Assembly (NCBI GenBank): GCA_038503035.1
Contig: JAVSML010020789.1
Coordinates: forward strand, 1-64,000
Direction of reading: 5' to 3'
DNA length: 64,000 bases
Source: Crocodylus rhombifer
Taxonomy: Eukaryota; Chordata; Crocodylia; Crocodylidae
The position numbers were made by a program, and so were the translations under genes. Positions 10,840 through 21,952 of the stretch are shown here, piece by piece (the first letter of the stretch is position 1; each line of letters starts with the position of its first letter). The notes under the pieces are model-generated. The model saw only the letters and a list, made by a program, of their open reading frames with translations. It was not told where the DNA came from and did no database searches.

Positions 10840-12235
10840 AGAAGCTGTTTGTGGGAATTGATATGTTTCAGAGATAAGATGCTCTATACAAGAGGCTGTG
10901 CACTGCCCGGCCTCAGATCAGGGGTCGGATGTGTACAGCTGGTCAGAGACCATGGTAAGTTGGCCTGGCAGGCCTGGGCCCAAGCAGTTGCCAGACAAGC
11001 CCCACCATTCCACTCACTGCCCTGGAGCCAGTGGGCTGCTAGGTGCTGGCCACAGGCAGCCTGCCTCCTCCAGCCTGTTCCCAGGGTGGGACAGGCCAGG
11101 CTCCTGGCAGCACCAGACCCTGCTCCCCCGCTCTCCTTCTGCAGGCTAACAGCTCTGTTGTACTGCTGCCCAGCCCATGGTGCCCAGGCTTACGGGGCGC
11201 AGGGCTTCTGGACAACTGGGACAAGGAGCTGCCTGCAACTCTGCCCTCCCTGAAGAGATCTTCTCTGGGGAGGCACCCTAGGACCAGCCCCCCTCTACAC
11301 CGCTGCTGCACTCCAAGCATGACCCTGATGCACATGCCCTCGGCAGTGTGTGAACAGCTGTTTGCACAGACTGCAGAATGCCCAACTCACTACACCCCAC
11401 TGTTGCTGATGGCCATGGTGCCCCGGGCACAACTGCACACTTGGTATGGGACCCTGAGCTGCAACAGCACCAGGGGCAAGCCTGGGCTGCCCCACAACCT
11501 TTGCCACTGCCTGGATGGCTATCTCTGCTCCCTACTGACAAGGAGGATATTGCCACCAGCATCAACTCATTCCTTGGCATGAGAGAGATGCCCGTGCTGC
11601 CTAGCTGTGGAGCACAGGCTGTTCAATAAAGTTTGGCACCACCTCCTGCCTCCCTGCATGCTGTGGAGTGGGAATCCAGGGCCAGGGGAGTGCAGGTGGG
11701 GCAGGCCAGGAAGGAGAGAGCAGGAGCTGGGGCAGGAAGCCCCAAGAGTGGGCCTTACCACATGGCCAGGACTGGTGTGGCTAGCAGCTCCATGCAGTCA
11801 CGATTGTCAGTGGTGGCGTGCGACTCTGGGTGGTATCCTTGGACAGCAGGGTATGACGGCCAGGTTGCTGGGGGCTCCCGGTAGAGTCATGGCCATCCAC
11901 GCCTCATGGCAGAGGATGGAGCTGCAGAGCTGGCATGGCAGGCACTGGCCCAGGTTCTCCAAGCTGCTGGTGGATGGTGTAGCCAGGGAGCTCAGCAGGA
12001 TGGGCTGCTGGACATCCAAAGGGCCCTCACTCAGTGATGTGTCACCAGAGGTGCCAGGCTGGGATAGGAGCTCAGGCAGGCAGCGGCAGTGTACTGCCAG
12101 GCAGTGGCACTGGTGCAGGCAGGATAGGGCAGCTGGCCTGCAGCCTGTCCAGAAAGACAGAGGCCTGCTGGTGTGCCCCGGGGCTCTGAGTGCCTGCAGA
12201 CTTTAAAAGGCCTGCAGCAGGGCCTGCCATAGTCC
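10840..12235. other. Unclassified GC-rich segment with + strand AATAAA
   Basis: Moderately long open frames exist on both strands (for example + 11043-11582 and + 11607-12206), but none shows a family motif I recognise. A pyrimidine tract ending in CTTCTGCAG lies at about 11128-11143, and CAATAAAGTTTGGC at about 11624-11637, so a + strand transcript with a 3' splice site and polyadenylation signal is conceivable. GC-rich composition alone can produce such frames. This could be the rest of the Harbinger element or a separate unlisted repeat. Confidence 0.35.
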
Positions 12236-13339
12236 CTAAAAAGTTGAGAGTGATGAGCTGAGGCCTCCAAATATGTTATGGTAAAGGTATTGGGCTGAAT
12301 TAGGACCGGGTGCTTGGGATGAATTATTAGTTCACTGTTCATTATGACCTGTAGCTTCATTTCTAATTAGATGGAACTTGATGGGATAATTACTTTGGAC
12401 TATAGCATTCTGTTTGCAAACAACAAAAGCTTACAGGTTGGGATCAGTTCATCAACTTTCTTTTTGTTTGAAAGTTATTAGTTTTCTTTTTAATGGGCTA
12501 TTTGTCTTTTCAGATTTTTAATTAAAATTGCCCAGAGACTAAACATTTCCAACAATTGTAAGATTTTACCTAACTGTAATCATCTTCTGTACATTGCTTC
12601 TGTTTTTATCAGGGAGGGAAGAATTTCTGACAAAGTTTAAATGATATGTGCTGCCATTTCTCGTCTTCTCTGCTGCAACTTCCCAGTCACAGAGGCTAGG
12701 GACAGCCATTACATATAAAGGTTTAAGTGATTGGAAATTGGTTTAAACCTGTAATAGAAAAGAAGTTCAGTGCATACATACTGCTTTCAAAATGGGTATA
12801 AGATAAACCTGGCTGGATGTAGTATCAGAATTAACTGATTTAGGTCATACTGCTTTATGGAACTTCTGTCCCAGATTCCTTCCTGGTTCAAGTTAACTCA
12901 CAATCCCCTAGCATCCCAGGATGCTTTGCAGCCCTTAGCTATGCTGTCTGCTCCAGTGGAGCAAGGACTGCTTTGACCCTCTGCTCCTTAGCCTCCTTCC
13001 TATCTGCATCCCTCAGCCCATAGAAGCCGGGGAGGGTGTTGCAGGGGAATAGGCCCCCAGGTCCCCTAGCCAGAATCTACACTGAACATGGGAGCCCCCT
13101 TGTGGTGGGGGCTTTTTGACCCTCAGTGGCCCTCCCCCCTCCCCCTTCCCAGCTGCTGATTGCTTCATGGCTGCCACAGTAGAGAGGGAAAAGGAGTCCT
13201 CTCATCTGGGTGCCTGTATGGGGGCACCGGGGAGCTCCTGCCTTGGGGGGCTTCCTCCCACCCCAGCCCAGGGAAAGGATTCTTAAGGTGGCAGGTGACT
13301 CTAAGCCAGGTGTTCACTTCCAGCCCAGTGCTACCCCAC
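12236..13339. other. Unique AT-rich DNA grading into a GC patch
   Basis: 12236-12900 is AT-rich with nothing recognisable. 12950-13335 is a GC-rich patch with purine/pyrimidine-skewed runs (CCCTCCCCCCTCCCCCTTCC near 13128-13150), resembling the dispersed GC-rich repeat debris elsewhere in the window. No gene is supported. Confidence 0.4.
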
Positions 13340-14265
13340 CGCAAAAACAAATGAGCAGACTCTTCAATTAAGCTGGAAACCACGCAATTATATTACTAAT
13401 AACAGACAACAGCAATACTTACAAGATTATTTACAATGATCAGTAAGAAAGTAGTGTGTGTGAGAGATAGAGAACGGAACTGTGTTCAGACCCCTAGTCT
13501 GAGAGCTGCAAACAAATATTTCAGGTTACACCAGCACATAGACAACGAGCCAAGCTGGCGCAGGCTCCCAGGCCCTATGCTTGCAAAGAGACCTGTACTA
13601 ATTCCCCACCTTCCCAGGAGATCTTCCCCTCTCTAGGGTACACTCTAGGATACATTATCACAAGAGTGTTTGCCCACTGGCACCAGTCCTGGTATATGGT
13701 TGCACTCCCAGAGGGATCCCCAAAGAATCTTGCTCTACCTGGGATACACACTCGCCTCCAATGGCTCCACAAACGCTTACCAACCGGTCTCAACTTCATC
13801 CAGTCTCAGACTCACCAGACCTAAGCAGTCTTTCTTCAGATACAGGGCCTCAAACTCACAAGTCTCTCTTCCCAGACTCACACAAGGCACCCACTGTTCT
13901 GCACACCCAACTCCCACACACACAGAGCAGTGCTCAGGCCCCTGTTTAACCCTCAAAATCACCCCACATTTACAATCCAATCATCTCTCCAGGGCACCTG
14001 CCACTCAAACGCTTATCCAGTTTTTGCTTCCACCCATCATCACGTTGAAACAAACTTCTTACTTTTCACACTTCTAACCAATCTTTATTCACTTTACCTC
14101 GGGGAAATGTGGTCACCACTTTTGGCACCAAAATCCCCATTGCGAGGTCTCTACTGCACGTGTTAATGTATGTATTTAGATCAGCCCCCTCGTCAGAGGT
14201 AAAAAGTTCACTGCAGACCCTTGACCCATGGCACATGTGCAGGACTTGAGCTTGTAACATCACCT
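13340..14265 (-). repeat. Unclassified interspersed repeat, possibly an old LTR, antisense
   Basis: The segment differs in texture from its flanks: C/A-rich on +, with abrupt ends. Read on the - strand it begins TGATGTTACAAGCTC at about 14262. It contains a canonical AATAAA (TTTATT on + at 14084-14089) followed by a G/T-bearing stretch, as in retroviral-type LTRs. No primer-binding site, polypurine tract or coding region was found beside it. The LTR interpretation is weak; another repeat class is possible. Confidence 0.3.
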
Positions 14266-15160
14266 TCGGATCAGCTGGGCCAGGGAACGGGGCAGCACCA
14301 TGCTCTACAGGGTCTCAGGCAGCCTCAGGGAGAGGAGGGAAATTCTCCTGCTCTTCTGCAGTCAGTGTTGCCTCAGCTGCTGTGAGTCTGAGGCAAAACT
14401 AGTTGCATAGGAGGGGAAATATTCCCCTCAGAAACCTGGGGCTGCCTTGGGCTGAGGGTACCTAGGCTGGGGTGAGAGGAAGCACCCAGTGGCAATGCGT
14501 AGAGGGTGCACGGGGGTGCACATGCACCACCTGAGCGCGCTGGTGCACCCCTTCACAGTCAGTGTCCCCCACTTAGGTGGTAGGCAGGGGGGACAGGTGG
14601 GAGCACTGGTGCCCAGCCAAGAGTGCCAGCTGGGGAGCAGGGATGCTGGCATTTCTGGGTGTGTCCCTGGCCCTTCTGGGCATGCTACGGGCACTTCTGG
14701 GTCGGTGCATGTGATCAGTTGTGTGGGGACTCTTCCCCCAGTTGCTGACCGGCTGGGGGGGGGCAAGTGCCCCCCCAACTCAGGAGGCACCAGTCACCCA
14801 TGGATGCACCCAAGTGGGGGTCCTTGATGCCCTCATGCTGGGCTACATAGGCAGGTACCTGGCCAGGAGCACTTCTTCCCTCCCTCCTCCCCTCAGCTTC
14901 CCAGGGCTGCTGGGCTGGGGAACCCAGGCTGGGGAAAACCCCCTTAGGTGGAGACTGAGCCAAAGTGGTGCAGCACTTGGACAGGGGGCTTCTTAAGTCC
15001 CTGTGAGGGGACAGTAGGGCGGTGGGGATATGTACCGGGGAGACAATCAGGGACACTTGGCTGGGCTGGCAATGGCCAAGTCTGGGAGACGTGCTCTAGC
15101 ACTCCCTGCCTACTGGCCTGGATCAGTGCAGGCCTTCCCCTGTCTTTCCCAATTAAAAAC
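14266..15160. repeat. GC-rich dispersed repeat block, hAT-like hairpin
   Basis: A GC-rich island contains GGGGGGGGGCAAGTGCCCCCCC (hairpin arms at 14755-14763 and 14770-14776) and repeated GGTGCAC/GTGCACC words at about 14508-14555. Such G-run/GCAC(G)TGC/C-run palindromes are typical of hAT-derived MITEs in reptile genomes. Clear termini were not found. Reading frames across it are low-complexity and not credible genes. Confidence 0.35.
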
Positions 15161-16418
15161 TGAATGTCAGTTCAGTTGGTTTTTGGTTCAACCTAAGCAG
15201 CTTAGAGTAAGCTGCCTAGATTGAATCAATTCTGCCTCATCTTTTTGACTGTCTGTACTTAGCCAAAAGGAATGACCTAAGATAATGAAATTAGGGCATG
15301 TTCTTCACCACCAACTTCACAGGACTTAAAGCAATCTGACACCCATTTCCATAGTTGGTTTGCAAAGCAAACAAAATTGGTTTGCAAGGCTTTCAGTGCA
15401 CAGTCTCAACATAACAGGGTTCATGTTATCACTGGCCATGAACCTGGACCACTCTAATCTAGGTTGATAGGTTTGTATCTGTGTTATATCTAGTTATATC
15501 TGACCCCCCTTGACCATGTGGCAGCTACCTAGCATTTAGGACCTTTAGCCAAATGCCTGAATGTGGGAGCTATTGGGTTTTATTCCTTTTACTGATGCCA
15601 TTAAACTAATAATGTTCTCTCAAATGGTCCTTCTGAATTCAAAAGGATTGGGATGGCTAAGTGAACACCTCATAATATTTTCAGGAAAGTCACTGGTTTG
15701 GGCTTTCATGGAATGAGTTAAGTAGAGGAAGAACAACCAAAGGACCATTTGTTTCTTTTCCAGTTTGAGGGAGGCAGTAGGAGCTTGTGGCTAGAGCATG
15801 GCTCTATTGGTCAGAGAAGGGATCAAACTATGAAAGATAAAGAGGAGTCTTATGATCTTAAAAATGCTCATAAGTAAAATGTTTTTTTTCCTGGAAGTCC
15901 TATTTTATTTCCCCCAAAGGGGATTTTTATATAACAGGATGCATCTTTCTAATTCCCCTAATTTATTCTGTAAAACCCTGACTTTCTTTCATAGATTGAT
16001 ACTGTTAGAAACTATCATAGATGTAGGGATACTCTGTAATAATTGTCCAATACAAGGTTGGTCTGATTGCTGTAAAGGACAGTTGCCGTATGATTATGTT
16101 GGTTTAGTATGATAGTAGGCAACTGAGGAGAAAAATAAAGCAGAAAGCAAAACAATAACATGTTCCTTAATAAACATTTCAGCACAATGCAGGCACTATG
16201 AATGCCTTACTTTCCAAACTCTGAACATGTCACAGAGCTTGTTTTCCCACTAATGAGAACCAACCAACAGATTAGTAGGACTGTAAGCAGTTGAAAGGTC
16301 TCTCTCTGGCCTAAGGAGTGACAAATTACTTGGACATTCCAGTTGAGGATGTGAAGATCTGGGGCCTGTCTAAATTTCCCCCATAGGTAAGGCTTAGAAG
16401 ATAGTATACATGTTAGAC
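15161..16418. other. No feature seen
   Basis: AT-rich single-copy-like DNA. No coding, RNA or repeat signal could be supported beyond short homopolymers. Confidence 0.5.
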
Positions 16419-17230
16419 CAGAAATCAGCAACACCCAGCACACGTGGCAGAGCATGGCATGGGAAACCATTTTGTTTGGCATGCCACAGCCGGCCAATGC
16501 TCTGGGCAACTTCTGCTAGCCATGGAGCCCGGGGTTGCTTGCAGCAAGTGGCCAGGAGGCTGTGTGCCCTGCTGCAAGCAGCCTGGGCTCCATGGCAGGC
16601 AGCAACTGCCCACAGGTCTGGCTGGATGTGGCAGGAAGTTGAGAGGTTGCAAACAGCTGCACCAGGCTCTGAAACCCTGGCACTGGTAGTGGCTGCACAT
16701 GCACCTAAGGGCGCATAGCAGGGAAGAGGCCGAGGCAGTGCAACCCCGGCCCCACCCCTGCTGTCCACCTGGAAATGTACCTCCAAAAATGAGTTGGGCC
16801 AGGCTCAGCCAACCTCTGCAGCTGTTTGGAGCCTCCCTGCCACCTGCTGCGAGCAGCCCAGGTTCTGTGCAGGGCAGCAGGGGCCTGGCCAGGGCTCAGG
16901 CTGGCTGTGGCAGGTGACTGGGATCTGCAGAGCCTTGGGCTTGGCTCATTGCTGGCAGGAAAGGAGTCGGGGTTACACTGCACCAGCCCCTTCCCAGCAT
17001 GCGCACTGAGGTGTGCATGCAACCACCACTGATCATGGAACAGGGCCAGGACTCCAGACCCCGGTGCAGCTGTTTGCAGCCTGTCCGCTGCCTGCTGCGA
17101 ACCCAGGCTCCATGGCCAGTGGCAGCTGCACATGCACTGCGGGGCACACAGTGCAGAAGGGGCCGGGGCAGCCCAACCCCAGCCCCTACCCCGCCGTCCA
17201 CCTGGAGGTGTCCATGCACCCACCACCAAC
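16419..17230. mobile_element. hAT-like element with internal tandem repeats
   Basis: The left edge (CAGAAATCAGCAACACCCAG, then CACACGTGGCAGAGCATGGC) resembles the common reptile hAT terminus that reads CAGGGGTCGGCAACCC followed by GGCACGCGTGCC. The interior repeats itself. CAGCTGTTTGGAGCC at 16819 recurs as CAGCTGTTTGCAGCC at 17067. The segment 16691-16780 recurs at 17121-17212, sharing GCTGCACATGCAC, then a GGCCGRGGCAG stretch, then GTCCACCTGGA. No right terminus was identified; the boundary is set where GC content falls. Confidence 0.5.
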
Positions 17231-18290
17231 CATGAAGATTGGAGCCCTCAGAGCTATGACAAGGTTATTTGGTTATTTTATTTATCTTTGGTATCAGGCT
17301 CCTAGCATCTGATAAAGTAAGTTGTTCTCAAAGAAAGTTCATGCCTCTTTGAACCAGTTCCTTTCCTGGCCTATATACTACCTGCCTTTAAATTAACCCA
17401 GCTAATTACCTCCAAGCTTTTAGAGGGAATCGTTGGAAGTAGTGAATTCAGCCAGACTTGCCTGGAATAAGCACAGTTGATACCCAGATTTCATATAGCC
17501 CAGGGCCTGATCGAAGAATTTTGGTTTCAGGTAAAAATAATTTGCCCCCGTGCTACCAGTATAGATATGGCATACTGAACCAGTAAAAGGCTATGATACT
17601 TTATCAGGATCCCCAACCTGTGCCTTATGCTGCAGGACTTAATACCTTTCAAGTCAATATTTATTGAATACCATTTTTATGTCTCTGCTGATCCTGGATA
17701 CTCTAATACTGGCAGCATTGACAAAGCCTCTCTAATCCTAGCTGAAGGCTTGCTTGATTGGTAATTTCTCATAACTAACCTTCAGTCTGATGCCAGATAA
17801 TATTGTATTAGAGTGCACTTAACTGTGGGTCACAAAGGACTGGCTGTACAAAAGTTGTGTAGCTTAGGGGGATCTAAATGGCTGAGCATGCAAGCATTCA
17901 CAGGCCTTATGTTGTCCTAAAAATGGTGTGCCAGATTAAACTTAGTTCTCATCTGATTTAAAAAAGGTAAACCCAACTAAAGAACGTATACATGCATCCC
18001 TAGCACAGCCCTGGAGCTGGGAAAAGCCCAGGCATGCTCCATAGCATCAGGGCTATGCTATTTAATTACCCCCACCAACCCTGACCAGGCTGAATCACCC
18101 CTTCCTGCCCCCCAGCCAGCACACCCCCAGACCAGGTGGCTTCCCAGCCCCACCAGCCCCCACGCCATCCCACTCCAGTTTACTTATCTCTGCCTGCCCG
18201 CACACAGCAGAACCCACTCGGGTTTAGGTGAATCAGAGTAAACTGCCTCACCTGAGCTGAGTCATTTGGGGTGCCCAAGGTGCACCCTAA
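17231..18290. other. AT-rich DNA followed by a C-rich patch
   Basis: 17231-17990 shows no feature. 18000-18240 is C-rich (CCCCCAGCCAGCACACCCCC style), probably repeat debris, and abuts the MITE that starts at 18291. Confidence 0.4.
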
Positions 18291-18777
18291 GGGTGTGTCC
18301 AGACATTCACGGATATTTGGTTCCCCAGGGACAACTAGCAGCAGTACACCTTGAGCCACAGCTACTTGTCCCCGGGGAATGCCTGGGCCACATGTGCTTT
18401 GGTTGTGGCAAGTTACTCCTGGGGCAGTAGGGGGGGCTGCGGCCAGCGCTGTGCTGGCCCCAGCAGTGTTACCTAGGGTCCCGGGGGCCTCCTAGGGCTG
18501 CAGCCATGGTGATCCTCCCAGGCAAAGCCTGGCCAGCAGCCACAGCATGGCTCTGCGCGGCCCGGCTCCACTTTTTAGCAGCATATGCTGCCCAAGCATG
18601 GGATGTTTTGGAGTTTTTTTCCAAAGTTGGTTTGGTTTGGTTTTTTTGACCCCTTGGTTATCCAGGGGTCAAAAAAACCCACAGAAACAAAAGTGAAGAA
18701 CATCAGACTGTGTAGTATGTGGCACGGTAAACGTGTTTGCAGTGCCACGTATTGCACCGCCTCATCTGGACATGCCC
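18291..18777. mobile_element. Harbinger-type MITE with TAA target duplication
   Basis: The left end is GGGTGTGTCCAGACATTC. The right end, read in reverse complement, is GGGCATGTCCAGATGAG. TAA lies immediately outside both ends (18288-18290 and 18778-18780), the expected 3-bp TWA target duplication of PIF/Harbinger elements. The 487-bp element has a GC-rich centre without coding capacity. It carries a perfect 16-bp hairpin: arms GGTTTTTTTGACCCCT at 18639-18654 and its complement at 18664-18679, with a 9-nt loop. The boundaries are among the best defined in the window. Confidence 0.82.
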
Positions 18778-20530
18778 TAAGTTTCTGTTCCCAGCTCTCC
18801 CATGGGCTGGCTCTGCACGTGTCCTTGTGCAAGTGACATCTGACTCTGTTCTTAACTCCTTAAAACAGGTCACAACAGTGTTCTGAGGGTGTTTGAAAAA
18901 CTGAAATTCCTGAATGAAGGGCAGCATTGCAATTGGAGGCTGCAGTATTGGGTGCTTTGAAAATATCTCAATAAACAAAGAAATACCAAGAGTTATAATC
19001 ATTCTAGCCTCATGGTTATTCCTGAGCTGCTAGCTTCCTCTGTTGCCTTTGATTAGTGGAGTACTAGAATATTTAAGCACCTGCAGAAACTGAGTTTTTT
19101 TCGTACAGTGCTTGATTGTTTTGTTCAGTTTTTACATTACTAAAAAATGTTGGTTAGAGCAGGAGTGGTACAGAAATTTTCTGCTTCTGTTTTCTTAGTT
19201 GTGGAATGCCTCAGGGATATCTGTTTTAATGTTTTGTTACTTTCTGTCACTTGCTGATAATTGGTAACATTATGCTCATAATTTTCATTGTTGCTCTTAT
19301 TAGACTGACTTCCTTGGGGAGCAGATGCAGTTTGAAGTACTTGTACAAAGCCAATCTTAAAGCTAGCTTTATTAAATATGGGAAGAGGAGCACACAAGAA
19401 CATCCAGTAGTTGTCATTCTAAGTAACCTTATTTACTAATGTGAACTCTGTTTTTCTAGTACCATAAATATATTTTTACCTGTTTTATTTTCTGCTAGGC
19501 TTTATGGAAAACTATTGATACTATTTTTTTAACAGTTTAACTCAGCAGTTAACATAGTAAAATAGTTCTCACTTTCACAAACACTGGAGTAATCTACATT
19601 ATACAGTTAGGGTTTCCTCCAATGGTAAAAATAGACGATGTAAAATATTGTTTTCCCACAAAACCCCCCCAAAATACACCCCCCCCCCACATACACCTTT
19701 TGACTTCCATTGTATATGACTTTATTGATAAGGAAAAGAGCAATGAAAGCAAGAACAAATATAATCTATCTGTAAGGGGAAAAGAAGGTCAGGCGTTGCG
19801 CTCTAAGATCTTCACACCTGAATGTTCACGTCCCTGACATCCAGCAAACATCCAGTGTAAGTGCTTACATTGCAGGGAGACCAGAATCGTAAGTATGTAC
19901 TCTACATACACGTTTCAATATAAATGTAGATTAAGTACAGATCAAATCCGTTTTGCACTTTCCTATAACATTACTCGATCTAAACCTCTCCTTTTTAAAT
20001 CCCGAGTTGAGCAGTACAAGGCATGTTCTTTTTTATTTATAGAAGGCTCATTGTAAAGCCATGCTTTATCCATGCTTTCAAGTACAAAAGAGTGGGCCAC
20101 GATGCCCATTTTCCTCAAGAGCTTACAACAAAGTTTCAAATCCATTACACAGAGCTGATAACTTTTACAGCATGTTTGAGGCAGCTCCAATTTATTTCCT
20201 CCTTTTCGATCTCTCTCTGTCTACAGAACATTTTGTGGAGGTTCTGTTGGCTATTTGTGGGCTCAAACACGTGAACTTTAAACTGCTGGGAAAACAGTAC
20301 AGTAATATAAGAACTTCAATTTCGTATTCTTCTCCAGTGGCCATGTCCTCAGAAATATGTACATCTTCAAATAAGCCACATACAAATCCTAATAAGAGTA
20401 ATATTCTGGTCCAGAGTTTCAAAATATATTTCCAACATGATATGGTAAAAGGCAGAGCCAATTCACATGTTGAATTTATGCAAGCAATTTTCACAAGGAA
20501 CTGTTAAAAATTGTGCAGACAGTTCTCAAC
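18778..20530. other. No gene seen
   Basis: AT-rich DNA with a C-run/A-run patch at 19664-19690. Several overlapping short frames at 20.0-20.5 kb on both strands have no domain and no coding bias I can see. Confidence 0.5.
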
Positions 20531-20539
20531 TGACAGGAA

Positions 20540-20650
20540 TTGCCCTTGTTTGCCTATGCAAATAAGCAAAGAGAACAGAGATGGCCATTTTTGTTATCAG
20601 TTTGTTCATCTGCATATGCAAATAATTGATTTGTGTATGCTATCACAGTA
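20540..20650. promoter_or_regulatory. Candidate regulatory patch with paired POU octamers
   Basis: Two exact ATGCAAAT octamers occur at 20556-20563 and 20616-20623 in the same orientation, 60 bp apart, each preceded by a T/A-rich context (CCT and CAT). Nearby words include TTGTTATC, CATCTG, CATATG and TAATTG, compatible with SOX, E-box and homeodomain sites. Clusters like this are common in vertebrate developmental enhancers, but chance in AT-rich DNA is a real alternative. No target gene is visible. Confidence 0.25.
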
Positions 20651-21525
20651 ACTGAAAACTGAAATTAGGTGTAGAGTAATATAACATATATGGTACATTT
20701 ACCTCAACATCTTTGCTTCTGAGAAATCTGGCTAAATATATTTTCTCTATGTAGTATCCTGTTATCCCTTTTTTTGGAGAGCACTATATAAATATTTATA
20801 TAAGTCAAAATATGAATTCAGTTTGCAAAAGTGCAAGCACTTAGTATGTAATTGCTTCCTTGTGCTTGCATTTAACAGAAGCAACTTATAAGGCCAAGTT
20901 AATTTTGAGAGTGGAGAAACTATTTAACAGCTACCTTTTATGAGGATCTGAATGTTTCCAATATACAGCATGCACCAAAGAGAAATATACTCAATAGACT
21001 GGACAGGCTCCAAACTTGTTTTAATAAAATTTATTAATGTGATTTTTCAAATGTGGTCTAGTATATACACAAACTGAACATGTAAAAAAACAAATGTCTT
21101 TGAAAATATAACAAAGGGCTGGGGTGGGTTACTTGTGTGATGTTGCAAAAGTCTGTCATTCACTTAATACACATAATGGGACTTGGAGCTGTCTGAATCC
21201 ATGTTATAAATATCTATTTATAATTTGAATGGGACAGAACAAAACCAGAGCCAGGGCAGTGTCATCCTTGCATGTGCCCAGTAGTGAAAGATTTTTGCTG
21301 ATTTCGGTTCCAGTAATTAGAAAAAAGACATTTGTATCACTGACACATCACCATCACATTTACCACCAATTGGTAATGGCATACAGTTGATAAGCCCCCC
21401 AGAAGGGCAAGCACTGAATCACCATGGACTGTCAATGCCTTTCCATAGGCAAATTGGCCTACAGACACTTCCACTGCTGCTGTGGTTATTCTTTGTCTTG
21501 CAGTTAAATTAAGGCCATAAGACAA
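20651..21525. other. No feature seen
   Basis: AT-rich DNA without a supported gene or repeat. Confidence 0.5.
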
Positions 21526-21756
21526 TGGTTGGCAATCCTTTCAAGCAGCAGGCCGAAGCAAACACTATGGCTCGGGGCTGAAGTGAGCTGGCACCTGCTA
21601 CCAACACTTCTGACTGTGGCGTTGGCAAAGCTTCCTCCGCTGGTAGGCTGCCAAAGCCCTTCATCTCCTCAGGTCCGTTCCAATGGCTCCACAGGCTGTA
21701 GGTTGAATGTCAATCCATGGCAGAAGCAGTTACTCAGGAGCGTTTCAAAAGCGTGA
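21526..21756. mobile_element. hAT-like fragment
   Basis: It begins CAATGGTTGGCAATCCTTTC, a decayed form of the hAT terminus CAGNGGTTNNCAANC, followed by a GGCCGAAG stretch and GC-rich sequence as in reptile hAT MITEs. The right terminus is not recognisable. Weak similarity to the right end of the 37.7-38.0 kb fragment is seen in the opposite orientation. Confidence 0.35.
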
Positions 21757-21952
21757 TAAGAATAATTTGTTTTTAGAATTCTTTTTTATCTGTTGCTGCA
21801 GCTGTTTGGATTTAATAAAAAAAGAAAAAAAAGCCGTAAGGTCTTAAACCTCGTAAGGGACTGCCAAACAAAGAAGGAAACCTTTTCAAAATAAGTCAAG
21901 CTTGGGCTACCAGTGACTTCTCTTACTTACCTGTAAATCTCTAGTGAATAGT

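Larger units (their letters stand above)
8082..12235. mobile_element. GC-rich PIF/Harbinger-type element block, degenerate
   Basis: A sharp rise in GC content marks a 4.1 kb block. Its left edge carries GCATATCTATACGTGC and, about 60 bp in, GCATCTACACGTGCA (8148-8162). These resemble the GGGTGCATCTACA termini of MITEs elsewhere in the window. The reverse complement of 8082-8115 also resembles 43474-43500 at the edge of the Myb-relic element. Inside lies a broken Harbinger-type transposase on + (8.64-9.74 kb), a candidate convergent ORF on - (10.31-10.83 kb) and unclassified GC-rich sequence to about 12.2 kb. I could not find a matching right terminus, so the right part may be a second element. 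Confidence 0.55.

Noticed and set aside
11607..12206. 199-codon + strand frame as a possible host exon or gene
   Set aside because: Starts at a polyadenylation-like signal, is Trp/Gly/Gln-rich and has no recognisable domain. Kept only as part of the unclassified segment.
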